NCBI RefSeq assembly: GCF_004193775.1
Contig: NC_041019.1
Span: 51,497,928-51,561,927 of the forward strand
Reading direction: 5' to 3'
DNA length: 64,000 bases
Origin: Glycine soja
Lineage: Eukaryota > Streptophyta > Magnoliopsida > Fabales > Fabaceae
Part shown: piece by piece, positions 10,101 to 20,654 of the stretch
How positions within the stretch are numbered: position 1 is the first letter of the stretch
How the letters are laid out: each line of letters starts with the position of its first letter
Notes under the pieces: generated by a model
What the model was told of the DNA's origin: nothing
Databases searched by the model: none
What the model saw: only the letters and a program-made list of their open reading frames with translations
Position numbers and translations under genes: made by a program

Positions 10101-11021
10101 GGTGCTCAACCTTTTATTTTTTCGTTACTATATGTTGATGATATACTGATTGTTGGTAACCATTTGTGTGATGTGATTGAGTTGAAATCATTGTTGAACA
10201 AAGAGTTTGACATGAAGGACTTGGGTCCCCAAGAAAATTCAAGGGATGGAGATTCACATGAAAAAGAAATCCAAACGGTTATGGCTCTCACAACAAGTTT
10301 ATGTTGAGAAGGTGCTAGACAAGTTCAACATGAACAATGCGAAGCCTGTGAGTACTCCATTGGCAAAACATTTTAAGCTTTCTATAGATCAATGTTTGAA
10401 GATAGATGTTGAGTTGGAGTACATGTCAAAGGTTCCCTATGCTAATGCTGTTGATTGCTTGATGTATGTTATGATGCATACTAGACCGGATTTGACACAT
10501 GCTGTAAGTGAAGTCTGGATCTTGAGGTACTAAAGGGAACAGGTCATGATATTATATTTGGTAGTCAGCAAGGTGATCTTTCAGTTGTAGGATATGTGGA
10601 TTCTGACCATGCTGGTGATCTGGATGACAGTCTCTTGTAAGTGGGTCTATTTGTTGGAAATCCATTATTTAATCTTGTGTGGCAATGTCAGCAATTGAAA
10701 CAGAGCATATGGCGATAGCAGAGGCTAGCAAGGAAGTTGTGGTTAGTAGGGCTAGTGAAGGAGTTGGGCATCAAGCAAGGTGGAGTTCAGTTGCATTGTG
10801 ATAGCCAGAGTGCTTTTGACTTGACAAAAAATCAGGTGTATTATGCTAAAACTAAGCATATTGATGTGAGGTTCCACAAGATCAAGGAGTTGATGACATC
10901 TTGTAAGATTTTGTTCAGGAAGGTTCACACTTTAGATAATGCAGCTGATATGTTAACCAAGGCGATCACAATTGACAAGTTCAAGCATTGCTTGGATTTG
11001 TTGAATGTTGCCAAGTGCTAG
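10101..11021 (+). pseudogene. copia polyprotein remnant: reverse transcriptase C-terminal half and RNase H
   Basis: Starts just before the catalytic YVDD box of reverse transcriptase (LLYVDDILIVG, ~10127-10160), then a DMKDLG block, a frameshift near 10235-10250, a YVEKVLDKFNM block, then RNase H with YVDSDHAGDL (~10590-10625), HCDSQSAFDL and TKHIDVRFHKIKE, ending at the normal C terminus (AKC, stop 11021). At least two frameshifts and stop codons break it. It resembles the Tork/Tnt1 branch of Ty1-copia. The missing N-terminal half of the same enzyme lies 2 kb downstream at 12961-13755. Confidence 0.85.
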
Positions 11022-11103
11022 ACATGACAGGACCTCCAACCTAGGAGACCAAGGTGGATTTATTATTTATCGTCCACGAGACAATATTCGCCAAGGTGGA
11101 GAT

Positions 11104-11386
11104 TGTTGTACATGACTCATATTTTATGGGCTGAACAAAATGATAGAGTAAAGCATAAAGGCCACCCGTTGTTGGGTTATAAAGTGGGTTGGGGTGTGGG
11201 TAAAGTCCACAATGTGTAATATTATATACTGTGATGTAATCTTATTGTTTATGAATAAGAAATAGAAATAGTTGCTTTGCTCCCGAGGACATAGGCATAC
11301 TTCTCAATCCTCGTTAAATCTCTTGTATTTGTGTATATGTGTGATTTCTCTTATACCTTTTAGAATTCTGGTTGCTATTGCTAACA
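11104..11386 (+). mobile_element. Single LTR of the copia element
   Basis: 283 bp beginning TGTTGTACATGAC and ending GCTAACA, with a matching 5-bp terminal inverted repeat (TGTTR/YAACA). The purine tract CCAAGGTGGAGA directly precedes it (PPT of the upstream RNase H part), and TGGTATCAGATGGCGC (11389-11404), a tRNA-iMet primer-binding site, directly follows it. It therefore serves as 3' LTR for the sequence to its left and as 5' LTR for the sequence to its right. Confidence 0.8.
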
Positions 11387-11388
11387 AT

Positions 11389-11404
11389 TGGTATCAGATG
11401 GCGC
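11389..11404 (+). other. Primer-binding site (tRNA-iMet)
   Basis: TGGTATCAGATGGCGC begins two bases after the LTR end; the first ten bases match the plant initiator-methionine tRNA 3' end complement, the usual copia arrangement. Confidence 0.75.
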
Positions 11405-12153
11405 TTAACTCTAAGGCCAAATTCGAAGTGGGAAAGTTCGATGAAACTGGAAATTTTGGATTGTGGTAAAAGCGAGTTAAGGATTAGGCTCAACAAGGTC
11501 TTCTAAAGGCGTTGCACAAATCAAAGCCTAATAATATGGAGGCTTTGAATTTGGAGGAGTTGCAAAAGAAGGCTACAACAACCATACGCTTATGTTTGGC
11601 AGATGAAGTTCTCTATCACGTGATGAAGTTGATGTCTCCGGGGGAGGTATAGAAGAAATTGGAGAGTCAATATATGTCGAAATCATTGACGAACAAATTG
11701 TATTTGAAACGTAAATTAGTTGAAGATGCAAAAGGGTTCAGATCTCCAACAACATGTGAATGCCTTCAATCAGATTAACAATGACTAGCAAGGCCGGATG
11801 TAAAGTTTGAGGATGAGGATAAAGCATGTATTCTGTTGTGTTCTTTGCTTTCTTCTTATGAACATTTGGTGACAACCTTAACATACGAGAAAGACTCAAT
11901 CAGTCTGAAGTTAATATAGGCTGCACTTATGTCTCACTCTAAACGGAGACAAAATGCAGTGGAGAGTTTGCAAGGCGATGGTCTGTATGTGAAGGGGAAG
12001 CATGAATGTGAAAGGACACAAGACAAGAGTTTTGGTGATAAACAGAGGAAGAAGTCCAAGTCCAAAGAACACAAGAAAACAATGGAGTGCTACAAATGCA
12101 ACCAGAAGGGGCATTTCAAAAAGGATTGCCTAGAGTTGAAGAAATCTGGTTAA
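11398..12153 (+). pseudogene. copia gag remnant with zinc knuckle
   Basis: Opens with ATG at 11398 (MALNSKAKFEVGKF) as in Tnt1-like gags, but a TAA interrupts after FGLW near 11469, with further stops (~11485, ~11650) and frameshifts. Recognisable blocks: ADEVLYHVMKLMSPGEV (~11599-11650), KLESQYMSKSLTNKLYLK (~11656-11710), and an intact CCHC zinc knuckle CYKCNQKGHFKKDC at ~12088-12129, the nucleic-acid-binding motif of gag. Clearly non-functional as read. Confidence 0.8.
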
Positions 12154-12174
12154 AGAACGTCTCGCTTAGCAAAT

Positions 12175-12470
12175 GTGGCAGAGACTGATGATTTAGACTA
12201 CTACACTAAAGGAGATGTCTACTACAATGAGAGAGATGTTCTCTCTGGTTCATGTAGTCAGTTGACAGATGCATGGATTCTTGATTCTAGATATTATTAC
12301 CATATGACTCCCAACAGGGAGTGGTTCACCACATACAGGTCCGACAATTTTGACAGTGACTGTATGGGTAACAACAAAACGTGTGGTAATGAGACAATTA
12401 CATATTGCTATGGATGATGGTGGAGTGAGAACGTCGTGTGATGTTTGACATATCCCTAAATTAAGGAAAA
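12175..12470 (+). pseudogene. copia protease remnant
   Basis: Reads AWILDSRYYYHMTPNREWF (about 12271-12330). The pepsin-like active-site triplet D-S/T-G has become D-S-R, so the protease would be inactive even without the other breaks. The following HIPKLRKKLISLGTLHANG block (~12447-12505) is the usual spacer between protease and integrase, reached by a frameshift. Confidence 0.75.
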
Positions 12471-12599
12471 AATTGATCTCACTTGGTACCTTACATGCTA
12501 ATGGTTTTAGTTGCAGAAGTAATGGAGATAAGGATACCCTCAGAGTGTGTAAATGGGCGTTGACTGTGATGAAAGCACAATAGACTGTAGGAAACATTC

Positions 12600-12960
12600 T
12601 CAGCAGTGAATATGGCATGCTACCTACTCAATCAATCACCACGAGCATCATTAGATGAGAAAGTTGCAGGGGAAGTTTGGACAGGTAACCCTGTTGATTT
12701 TTATGATTTGAAAATATTTGGGTGTTATGCTTTTGTGCATATTTCTAGTGATGAGATCTAAACTCGACCCAAAGTCAAACAAGTGTATTTTCGTAGGTTA
12801 TTCCAAAGGTGTGAAAGGGTTCAAGTTTTGGTATCTGGTTTCTAAGAAGATTGTGATCAACAAGGATGCAGTGTTTGATGAACAATCCATGTTGCCAAAG
12901 ATAGTTGATACAACTATGCCAATATCTGATGGAGCTTCCCGTAACTCCATGGGGATTTAG
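12600..12960 (+). pseudogene. copia integrase remnant, catalytic core deleted
   Basis: From a GAG-preintegrase-like position (~12600) the sequence jumps directly to the very end of integrase: SPRASLDEKVAGEVWTG (~12636-12690), IFGCYAFVHI, and KSNKCIFVGYSKGVKGFKFW (~12775-12830). The HHCC zinc finger and the D,D-35-E core, normally several hundred residues, are absent. A stop near 12759 and a frameshift also interrupt it. Confidence 0.75.
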
Positions 12961-13755
12961 GTGGACCTAGAGCACCTGTTGGTGATTCTTGAGAGCGTAA
13001 AAGCATGCAGTCCAAGACCTGAGGCGACACCCAGACCTGAGCCTAGATCTGGGTCTAGGTGGACAACATGAGAAGTACAATCTTGTCAATGATAGAGATC
13101 ATCACACCATTAAACCCGTTGTCTGATATGGGTTTGAAGAATTGACTAAATTGGCAGCTTTTGCACTTTTGACTAGTGTTGTAGATCTTTATACCTTTCA
13201 AGAGGCTATGAATAGCCTGAAGAAAGACAAATGGATGGGTGTTATGGTGGAGGAGATGAAGTCTTTAGAAAAATTAGACATGGGAGCTAGTTGAGCTTTC
13301 TATGTGCAAGAGAGTCGTAGGATGCAAATGGGTTTACAAGAGGAAACCTCCAGTATTATTAAAAAGGAAGGGAAAAGTTCAAGGCTCGCTTAGTAGCAAA
13401 GGGATATGGACAATAGAAGGAGGTTGATTATGATGAGGTTTTCTCCCTAGTTGTGAGACACCTTTATCAAGACGATGTTAGCCTTGGTAGCCTGTCGTGA
13501 CATGCACTTGGAGCAGATGAATGTGAAGATAATCTTTCTTCATGGTGATCTACAGGAAGAAATTTACATGAAGCAGCTAGAGGGGTTCAGTAAAGGTGGA
13601 CTGAGTTGGTTGGTTTGTAAGTTGAAGAAGTTTTTGTATGGATTGAAATAGTCTCCAAAGTAATGGTATAAATGGTTTGATTCCTACATTCTTTGGATTG
13701 GTTACAAGCGATGTGAGTATGACTGTTGTGTTTATGTTAGAAGCCTTGATGATGG
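12961..13755 (+). pseudogene. copia reverse transcriptase, N-terminal half
   Basis: Contains FQEAMNSLKKDKWMGVM (~13197-13245), a KSLEK block, GCKWVYKRK- and ARLVAKGY-like stretches, MKTMLALVA-like, FLHGDLQEEIYMKQ (~13530-13575), LKKFLYGLK and CVYVRSLDDG, ending abruptly at 13755. Multiple stops and shifts. The point where it stops is the point in the enzyme where the fragment at ~10101 resumes, within one or two codons. Confidence 0.8.
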
Positions 13756-14232
13756 CTTACATGAGTAAGATGGTGGTGACAACGAATCCATGGGTATGAA
13801 GATCCCTTGTATTGAAAGTCTCCTTGATGGGTGAGTCCATACATGGAGGCCAAGCAGCGGGTCTCGTAGGTGTTGCGATGGTACAAGATACTAGAATATG
13901 TTAGCGACAATGCTAGACGAGCTGAGGTAGGCACAATTAAGCTCTAAGAGCCATTATTGGATACTTGTGGAATAAAATGAATTTAGCTCGAGAAAAAGAC
14001 TACTATGTGGAAAAGACTGACACTTGAGGGGAGATTATTGAAGTATAAGTGTGAGGTGAAATCTCATATCGAGTAGAAATAAAAAAGTTAAGCGTCATAT
14101 AAGTGAATAGAAAATCCATAATCTTGAGTCTTAAGGTTTTAGGTTAAATTGTGGTGTCAAGTTCACATATGTGATTGCTCATGATCCGTTGGTGTAGATC
14201 TTCTTGGTATTTATTCCCTTGGTTACACAACA
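13756..14232 (+). mobile_element. TRIM-like element, inverted partial copy
   Basis: The reverse complement of this segment matches the TRIM at 8913-10100: CAAGTGT-type interior, then PPT TTGAGGGGAGA (14024-14034) and a full LTR at about 14036-14232 (197 bp, starting TATTGAAGTATAAGTG and ending GGTTACACAACA). Its 5' LTR, PBS and the first part of the interior are missing at the copia junction. Orientation is opposite to the copy left of the copia element. Confidence 0.7.
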
Positions 14233-15530
14233 ATCTTGTTAACAATTGACAAGATATATAACAAAAATTTCTTTTCGTTAAATTTGTGACATGTAAAAAA
14301 AAATGTTGTTATCGAAGAAATAATGGTGGCATGAAAATTCACATGGAGAAGACCATGGAGGACAAGGAAGAACAATGCAATGCTTGTAGTAAAGAAAGTG
14401 AGATGCATAAAAATCATGGTAGAATTATGATGCATAAAAATCATGATAGAGTTGAAGCAAGGAGGAATAATTTCTACTTCTACCAAAATCAATTTCATAA
14501 AAAAAAAGTAGGGTGAAGGGGGGCATGTGTATCCGTACATATCTCCGTGTAATATTTGTCATTCATAATTAAGAGACTTGACTTAGATCAATCAGGTCAA
14601 TGGGTTTTTTTTATTTACATGAGGCCACGGTGCATATCTATATCAACAAAAGGACATTTAACTTCAAATAGGTTCTACTTTATTATTAAAGCTTTTATTT
14701 TAAACTTCAAAGTAATTTTTAAGTAAAAAAAATTGAGTCAATCATAACCTTACAACTGTATTTTTTTTTTCTTCTAATCGTTGTCCCTTAATGCAATAGT
14801 TAAGAAATAAAAAATTAACAGATTTTTTTAGAAAATGTATCATTTAATTTTAGAAATCAAATTTACATCCATCATGATTTCAATTAAAACTTTTTCATTG
14901 TTGATTATTTAACTATTATCATTAGGATAATGGAAATATGATAACTTATTTCACTATGCATTTAATAACTAATGCTTGAGTTATAAATATTTCCAAATAA
15001 AATTAGAATATTTTCCATAATAGATATTTATAATCATAGACGGAAAAAACCTCTTCTATCTTATTTCATATGATGCACAATCATGTTTACGAATAAACTT
15101 TCATTCAATAAAAAAATTATGGAAAAAGTGCTTGATTAATCAGCTTGATTAATCAATTTAATCAAATGATGCCCAGGGTTCCCAATAGATTCAATAATCA
15201 AAGCAAAGCTAGCCATGAAATCGGTCTACAAATTTTAAAACCGAAGGTAATCGTTGAACACACATTAGAGTACGAAGTCCAAAATTATTAACTACTAAGT
15301 GTAATTTGAAAAGCTTATGAATTCTTGGAAATTTCTCATAATTGTCTAATTTTTCATGACTTAAAATATATATGAATAGATATATATATATAAAATAAGT
15401 TAATAAATTTTACAAACATTTGTTAAGGGACACAGTCTTATTTTTTAATACAAGTGTATTAGCAAATTACATCAGTGTGTATTTTAAGATATTATACTTA
15501 TAATAAAAAATAAATATATATATAAACAAA

Positions 15531-15582
<52 letters not shown>

Positions 15583-15635
15583 ATGTCGAAATGTGTCCAC
15601 ATTCAAGTTCCAATTGAGATCGAAATTCCACTTAC
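14233..15635. repeat. AT-rich intergenic DNA with an (AT)n tract
   Basis: A perfect TA dinucleotide run occupies about 15540-15578. Short ORFs (for example 14286-14516) are lysine/asparagine-rich and do not resemble a gene. Confidence 0.5.
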
Positions 15636-15775
15636 CATGGTTTGGGAAGGGTTTCTATTGACTTGACCAGTTGGATAAAGCGAGCTACCTGACTGAGGCT
15701 CTTCAATGATCATTCTCATCTGGATTCCAAGAAATTCAGCATATATATAATTTGCATTGCCTCGACAATTCTTTA
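15636..15775 (-). pseudogene. Isolated exon-like fragment
   Basis: On the minus strand 140 nt are flanked by CTGCAG at the acceptor and ATG|GTAAGTGG at the donor. The frame (2 + 46 codons) is open with ordinary composition: KNCRGNANYIYAEFLGI near its start and SSLYPTGQVNRNPSQTM at its end. I do not recognise the protein, and I see no partner exons nearby; the flanks are AT repeats. It may be a gene fragment carried by a transposon or the relic of a deleted gene. Confidence 0.3.
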
Positions 15776-17689
15776 CTGCAGATGGTTATGACCAAATGGA
15801 CATGTTATATATATATATATATATATATATATTAACGTGTGGATGCTTACAATGGATCACTCAAAATCGTGATAATTACATTAAAGTGCATGCATAATAT
15901 ATAGCTTATTATATATATGGCTAATAACAAGATAAGATTAAAGGCCATGCAAAGTATATCATGAGTGTTTATGGATCACTCATCAAAATGGAAGAGTTGT
16001 TCCCCATTGGGGCAACTATATTCTCTTAAGTATTTTAAGGTCCCGAACTTTAATAGGTTTGATGGGATCATGAATCTGCTCCAGCATTTGAAGACCTACT
16101 GTGTATAGAAGGCGATATGGTAAAAAAATTAGAGGTTCATTGTAACATTGGTTCGTTCTTAGGATTGACGATGTTCTCCACAAATTAATGTGTTCCTTTG
16201 ACACATCTTGTGTGAAAAGAAAGTTGTTTATAAAAATCACAGTTTAGCCTTTCAAAGAAAAAAAAAAGTCTTCTCAATGCATTTTTTCCTCACTCACTAC
16301 TTAATTAGAAAACTTCGAAAGAGATTACTCCTTCCAAAACTTCCTCAAGTCAAATATATTTAACTTTAACTTTGAAATTCTAATGTTGTGATACATAAAA
16401 GAAAATACATCTTTTTGTTACGTGTAATGCTAATCATTTCATTAATGTAGTCCTATACATACATAATGTGTGAATTTCTCTCATTTTAGTATCTATTTGC
16501 TTTATTTGAGTGTCTCATGCCTCTTAGTATTACCTTCCTTATCAACCTCTTTGAGGAGAGATTGATAGGACTTGCTCTGAAACGGTGCATTCACTTTGAC
16601 CATTCTGAGAATTAATGTTAGAATGCCCTAATAGACATGGGTAAATATTGGTTCAACATAGATGTGGCTCCAATTTGGGAACACTTAAAGAATTAATTTA
16701 ATGCAGAAAAGAAATGTGGAAGCTTTAATAGGAAAATTCGCAGAAGGTGGAGTGTACTGGTGACGCAATTAAGTCGAATCACACCATAATTTAAACTTAT
16801 CCAAACTATGTTCGTACTTCTTAGGTACATTGGAGACTCCTTGTGTTAGGTTGATGCCTCATATGGAGACTTCATCGATTTGATTACAAGAGAAAGGATT
16901 AAGGGGCCACAATGAAAACAGAAAAATTATCAGTAAATAATGTATATGATGGCTTTAAGAAAAGTATCTACCTAAGAAAAAGGTATGAGAAGTAAGCTAT
17001 CTACAAAGCTAAAAGATCTCCCCAAGAGAACAATATTCAAGTACCAAAGACTTATGCACCTACACATGTTCAAACTATAATTACTACTCTTCCTAATCGT
17101 CACAAAATCGCCTAATCAAGCAACAACAATGACCTAATATGGGTTGCTCTTTGGATCTTTCGTCGTTCTTGAAATCCGTCTAATATAGTTAGCAACTCAT
17201 GGACTTCCCTGGACAACCCTAATATGACTTGCCAATGATCACATGTGGATGTTCTCCAGCATTCTGTTGAAGACTGTGAAGCGTGGTGAAGAGGGTAATT
17301 GGTAATGGAAAGTTGGAAATTCAAGAGGACATTCTAGGCACAAGTTGTGGTAATAACCCCAAGGGTGTACACAAGAAAAAAAAAAATCCCTTACAAGTAA
17401 AATGCATAAAATTGTGAAATTAAAGATGTAAAATGTGTAATTAAGTAAAAAAAAATATTGGATGAGATAATATTTTTCTTAGTCTTTACACTTTGAAAGA
17501 TCACTCTTTAATTATCAATTAGAAAATAACCTTATAATACATAAAAAGGATACAAAACATTTCATCAGATAAAATTACAATTTGAATCTTCTAAGTCTAT
17601 TTCGTTTCCACTTTGATTCTTCATGTCAATATTTTTCCTAAATTTTTTTCAATTCAATTTAATTCTGTACGTGTCTAACTTTTTGGTTA
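15776..17689. other. Intergenic, nothing recognised
   Basis: Contains an (AT)n tract near 15811-15832. ORFs on the minus strand at 16016-16240 and 17112-17324 lack homology that I recognise or splice context. Confidence 0.4.
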
Positions 17690-18010
17690 AATAACAATTT
17701 TAGTCCCTTTTAATTTTTTATCGTGATTTTGTTCCCAACTTTAATCTCACAATTTAAAAAATCCATTTGGTTCAACCATTAAATTTGTATATGTTTATTT
17801 TTTAAATTGTATCCTAGATCTAATAAATTATTTAAGGTATCATTAAAAAATAATTTTAAATCAATTAAAATATAAAAAAAATAAATATATGTATATATAA
17901 TTGATGATTGAATTAAAATTACATATTTTTTAAAATGTGGAAAATAAAATATGAAAAAATTATGAAGACAAAAATTACAGATAAAAAACAAAAGAGACCA
18001 AAATTATTGT
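17690..18010. repeat. MITE-like inverted-repeat element
   Basis: The left end (AATAACAATTTTAGTCCCTT...) matches the reverse complement of the right end (CAATAATTTTGGTCTCTTTT...) over about 40 bases with mismatches. Interior is AT-rich filler. Target-site duplication not defined. The flank AAATTATTTTTTTCATAT...ATCTGCTAACTTTGC at 18020-18077 recurs at 22823-22876. Confidence 0.45.
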
Positions 18011-20480
18011 AGTTTAGTCAAATTATTTTTTTTCATATCAAACATTATCTGCTAACTTTGCTCTATCTTTTAACTTTTGTTAATTTAGATGACGTGGATA
18101 TGAGTTCAAGATAATGATGATTGATGGTGGGAGAATGAAGTTATTAAGAGAATTAATTGGTAAGTATCCAAAAAAAAATGGTAGGTAATGATGTCTTTAC
18201 TATAATTATTAGGTATCTAAAATGAATAATAAAGTTACGGATGAGTTGGCTGCAAAGGAGCATATTACAACAAGCGCGTATTACAACTGGCTACAGAGGT
18301 TTCGAGCTGGTCAATTTCAGAATTTTGAATAATAGTTTGATGGTAAAGCGGGGAAAGTATGGAGAAAGAAAATTCTAATTCAAAATTAAAATGTTGTAAT
18401 AATAATAATAATGCAAAGGACTAAATTGAATGGAAGAAAAAGTATAAAAAAACATTTAAATCTAAATTAAACATAGAGGAAGAAAATTTTAATTTTGACC
18501 CATTATTTTATATATAATGCATATATCTTCTCATAATAGAAATTAAACCAAAGTACAATCATTATAAAACAATAATTATGTGAAAAATAAAAGTTGGTCA
18601 TGTATTGTTTCAAAGGCAGAAAAAAAAATGTTGCAACAGTTGTTAAATGCAAAATAAATTGTATTTATTAAGTTTGTATAATACTTTATTCATATTGTTG
18701 CAAAAAAATAAAAATATAGGAAGCAAAATATTAATGTCTAATCATACTTAAAAAGTACTAGTATTTACATATCTGAAATCAATACAGTGAAAAAGAAAAG
18801 TGTAATTTCTGTTTGATCTTCTTTTTCTCTAGCACCGGTACAATGCCAAGAAGAAGGAATATATCTCTCTCTTCCTCATAAATTAACTATTAGGTTACAA
18901 AAGTTGAAACTTGCTTTACTTCTTCACTCATTTCTTGCATTTGCATTCTTTTTTTCTTTTTTCTTTTTATCATTGATGAAAATAAAAAGAAGCAAATTGC
19001 AACCTCTGGAAGACAGTGCCAATGGCATCTGCTTCTAAACAAAAAAACAACCTCAGTAGGACAGAAGATGCAACCATGCATCTTGGATAGTTTTTGGGCA
19101 CAAAAATTCGCTTCCCTGAGAGTGAATATAAGGGCATCCCACTGGTAGCTAGAAAGCAAGGACTTAAATATATAGATGCAATGATAGCAGCAAATGGGTG
19201 AAAAGAATTAGAGAGTCTGTCTCATTGTGAAAGCCTTTAATTTGTTCCAAGCGTGATGAATACCCCATTTCAGATAGCTAAGAACTCAGCTTTTATGTTG
19301 GTAGTATGTCCACAATATTGCAGTCTCTGATGCATTCTGGAAATGTGCAAGAATTGTCACAACCTCTCTAAATTTTAAGATTTTTCTTTCAATTCCTTAG
19401 AAAACTTATTTGGAGTCGCAAAAGTCTTTTTTGTCAAATTTAAATATTTGTATCTTTTTTAGAATATCCTTTGATTAGGTATAGATATGTATTTGCTATC
19501 TGCATGATAAGTATTTTTAAATACATGTGCCATGTTGATGTTGATAAAAGCTTAATTTCTCTTCTTCCCCTACTTTTATAAAGTATCTGTGCAATTGAGA
19601 AAATTGTACAAGCCTTCTTCACCTCTTTGGTTATTGTAGAGATTTGTGTTTGAGAGTGCTCCAAACTTTTGAGGTTTTCGTTTATGCTGAATTATATATA
19701 TGCTGAATTAATGTCTTTGAAAATTTTTATTGGGCGCCACTGATTATTATATTTAAGTTTATCAAATTCGAGAGTTTACGTAAATTTAAGAGAGTTTCAT
19801 AAATTTGACTCAGATTAAATTCGTAGACTTATAAGAGTTCACTACATATAAAAATAATAACAATATTTATAAATACTATACTAATTAAACATTTCAATAA
19901 TAAAACAAAATAGTTAATAATAAATTTTACAATACTTAAATAACTAAGTCTAGTAATGCATCACTATTAAATAATAACTTGCAGATATTATGGTAGTAGT
20001 AGAGCATTTCCATCAAGGAGAATTTGATGTTATTAGAGAAAAAAGGTTTGATACTATTGGATGTGAGAATTTTTTGATTCGGAACCAACACACTAAATAA
20101 CCCAAACATTTTGGTATAATTTTCTTAACTTATTGACTCCTTAACTCAGTAGTAATAAATTCAAGAATTTATCGAATTTACTTAAAATTTATTGAGTTTA
20201 CCCAAAATATACTAAAAAAAGAGTTAACATAGAAGTCAACTCACAGGAATAAATAATAAACTCATAAAATCGTAAGAATTAAGAAGTTAACTTAATTTGA
20301 TAACCATGATTATATTATATCGGTCACACCGTACAAAAATATATACGTACTCATTGATTTTAATTATTTTTATTTTCAAGACAAGAAGTAGAAGAAAAAA
20401 GTTTGCCTTTTTGGTATGCATTTTCCTTACAAGTAGCTAATTAACTGTCCTATAAGACTGGGTCTTTATAAGACCATTGA
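18011..20480. other. Intergenic, no supported gene
   Basis: AT-rich. A 90-codon minus-strand ORF at 18890-19159 has no recognisable domain. 18020-18077 is a direct repeat of 22823-22876. Confidence 0.4.
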
Positions 20481-20654
20481 TCATGAGTATCTTTTTTCTA
20501 CCACTAGTGGGCATGAATTACTCTTGTCACCCGAACAAACCGCTGAGGAGCACTATATATACATATTCATAATGATTTACAATACAACAAAACCTCATAC
20601 GATTCCCTAACAGAGAAAAGAAATTAGAAACTAATTTCAAGACACATTAAGACA
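20481..20654 (+). promoter_or_regulatory. Promoter and leader of the LEA gene
   Basis: A TATA-box-like CTATATATAC lies at about 20552-20562, roughly 95 bases before the ATG at 20655, leaving room for a ~60-base leader containing no other ATG. Position-based inference. Confidence 0.45.

Noticed and set aside
14286..14540. ORFs on both strands just right of the TRIM copy
   Set aside because: Met/Lys/His-repetitive translations from a degenerate ATGCATAAAAATCATG-like repeat, with no domain or splice context.
16016..17324. Two 70-75 codon minus-strand ORFs
   Set aside because: No homology recognised and interrupted surroundings; length is within chance expectation for this composition.
18890..19159. 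90-codon minus-strand ORF
   Set aside because: No recognisable domain; contains a lysine run from a TTTTTC-rich stretch; no promoter or splice signals that I could support.
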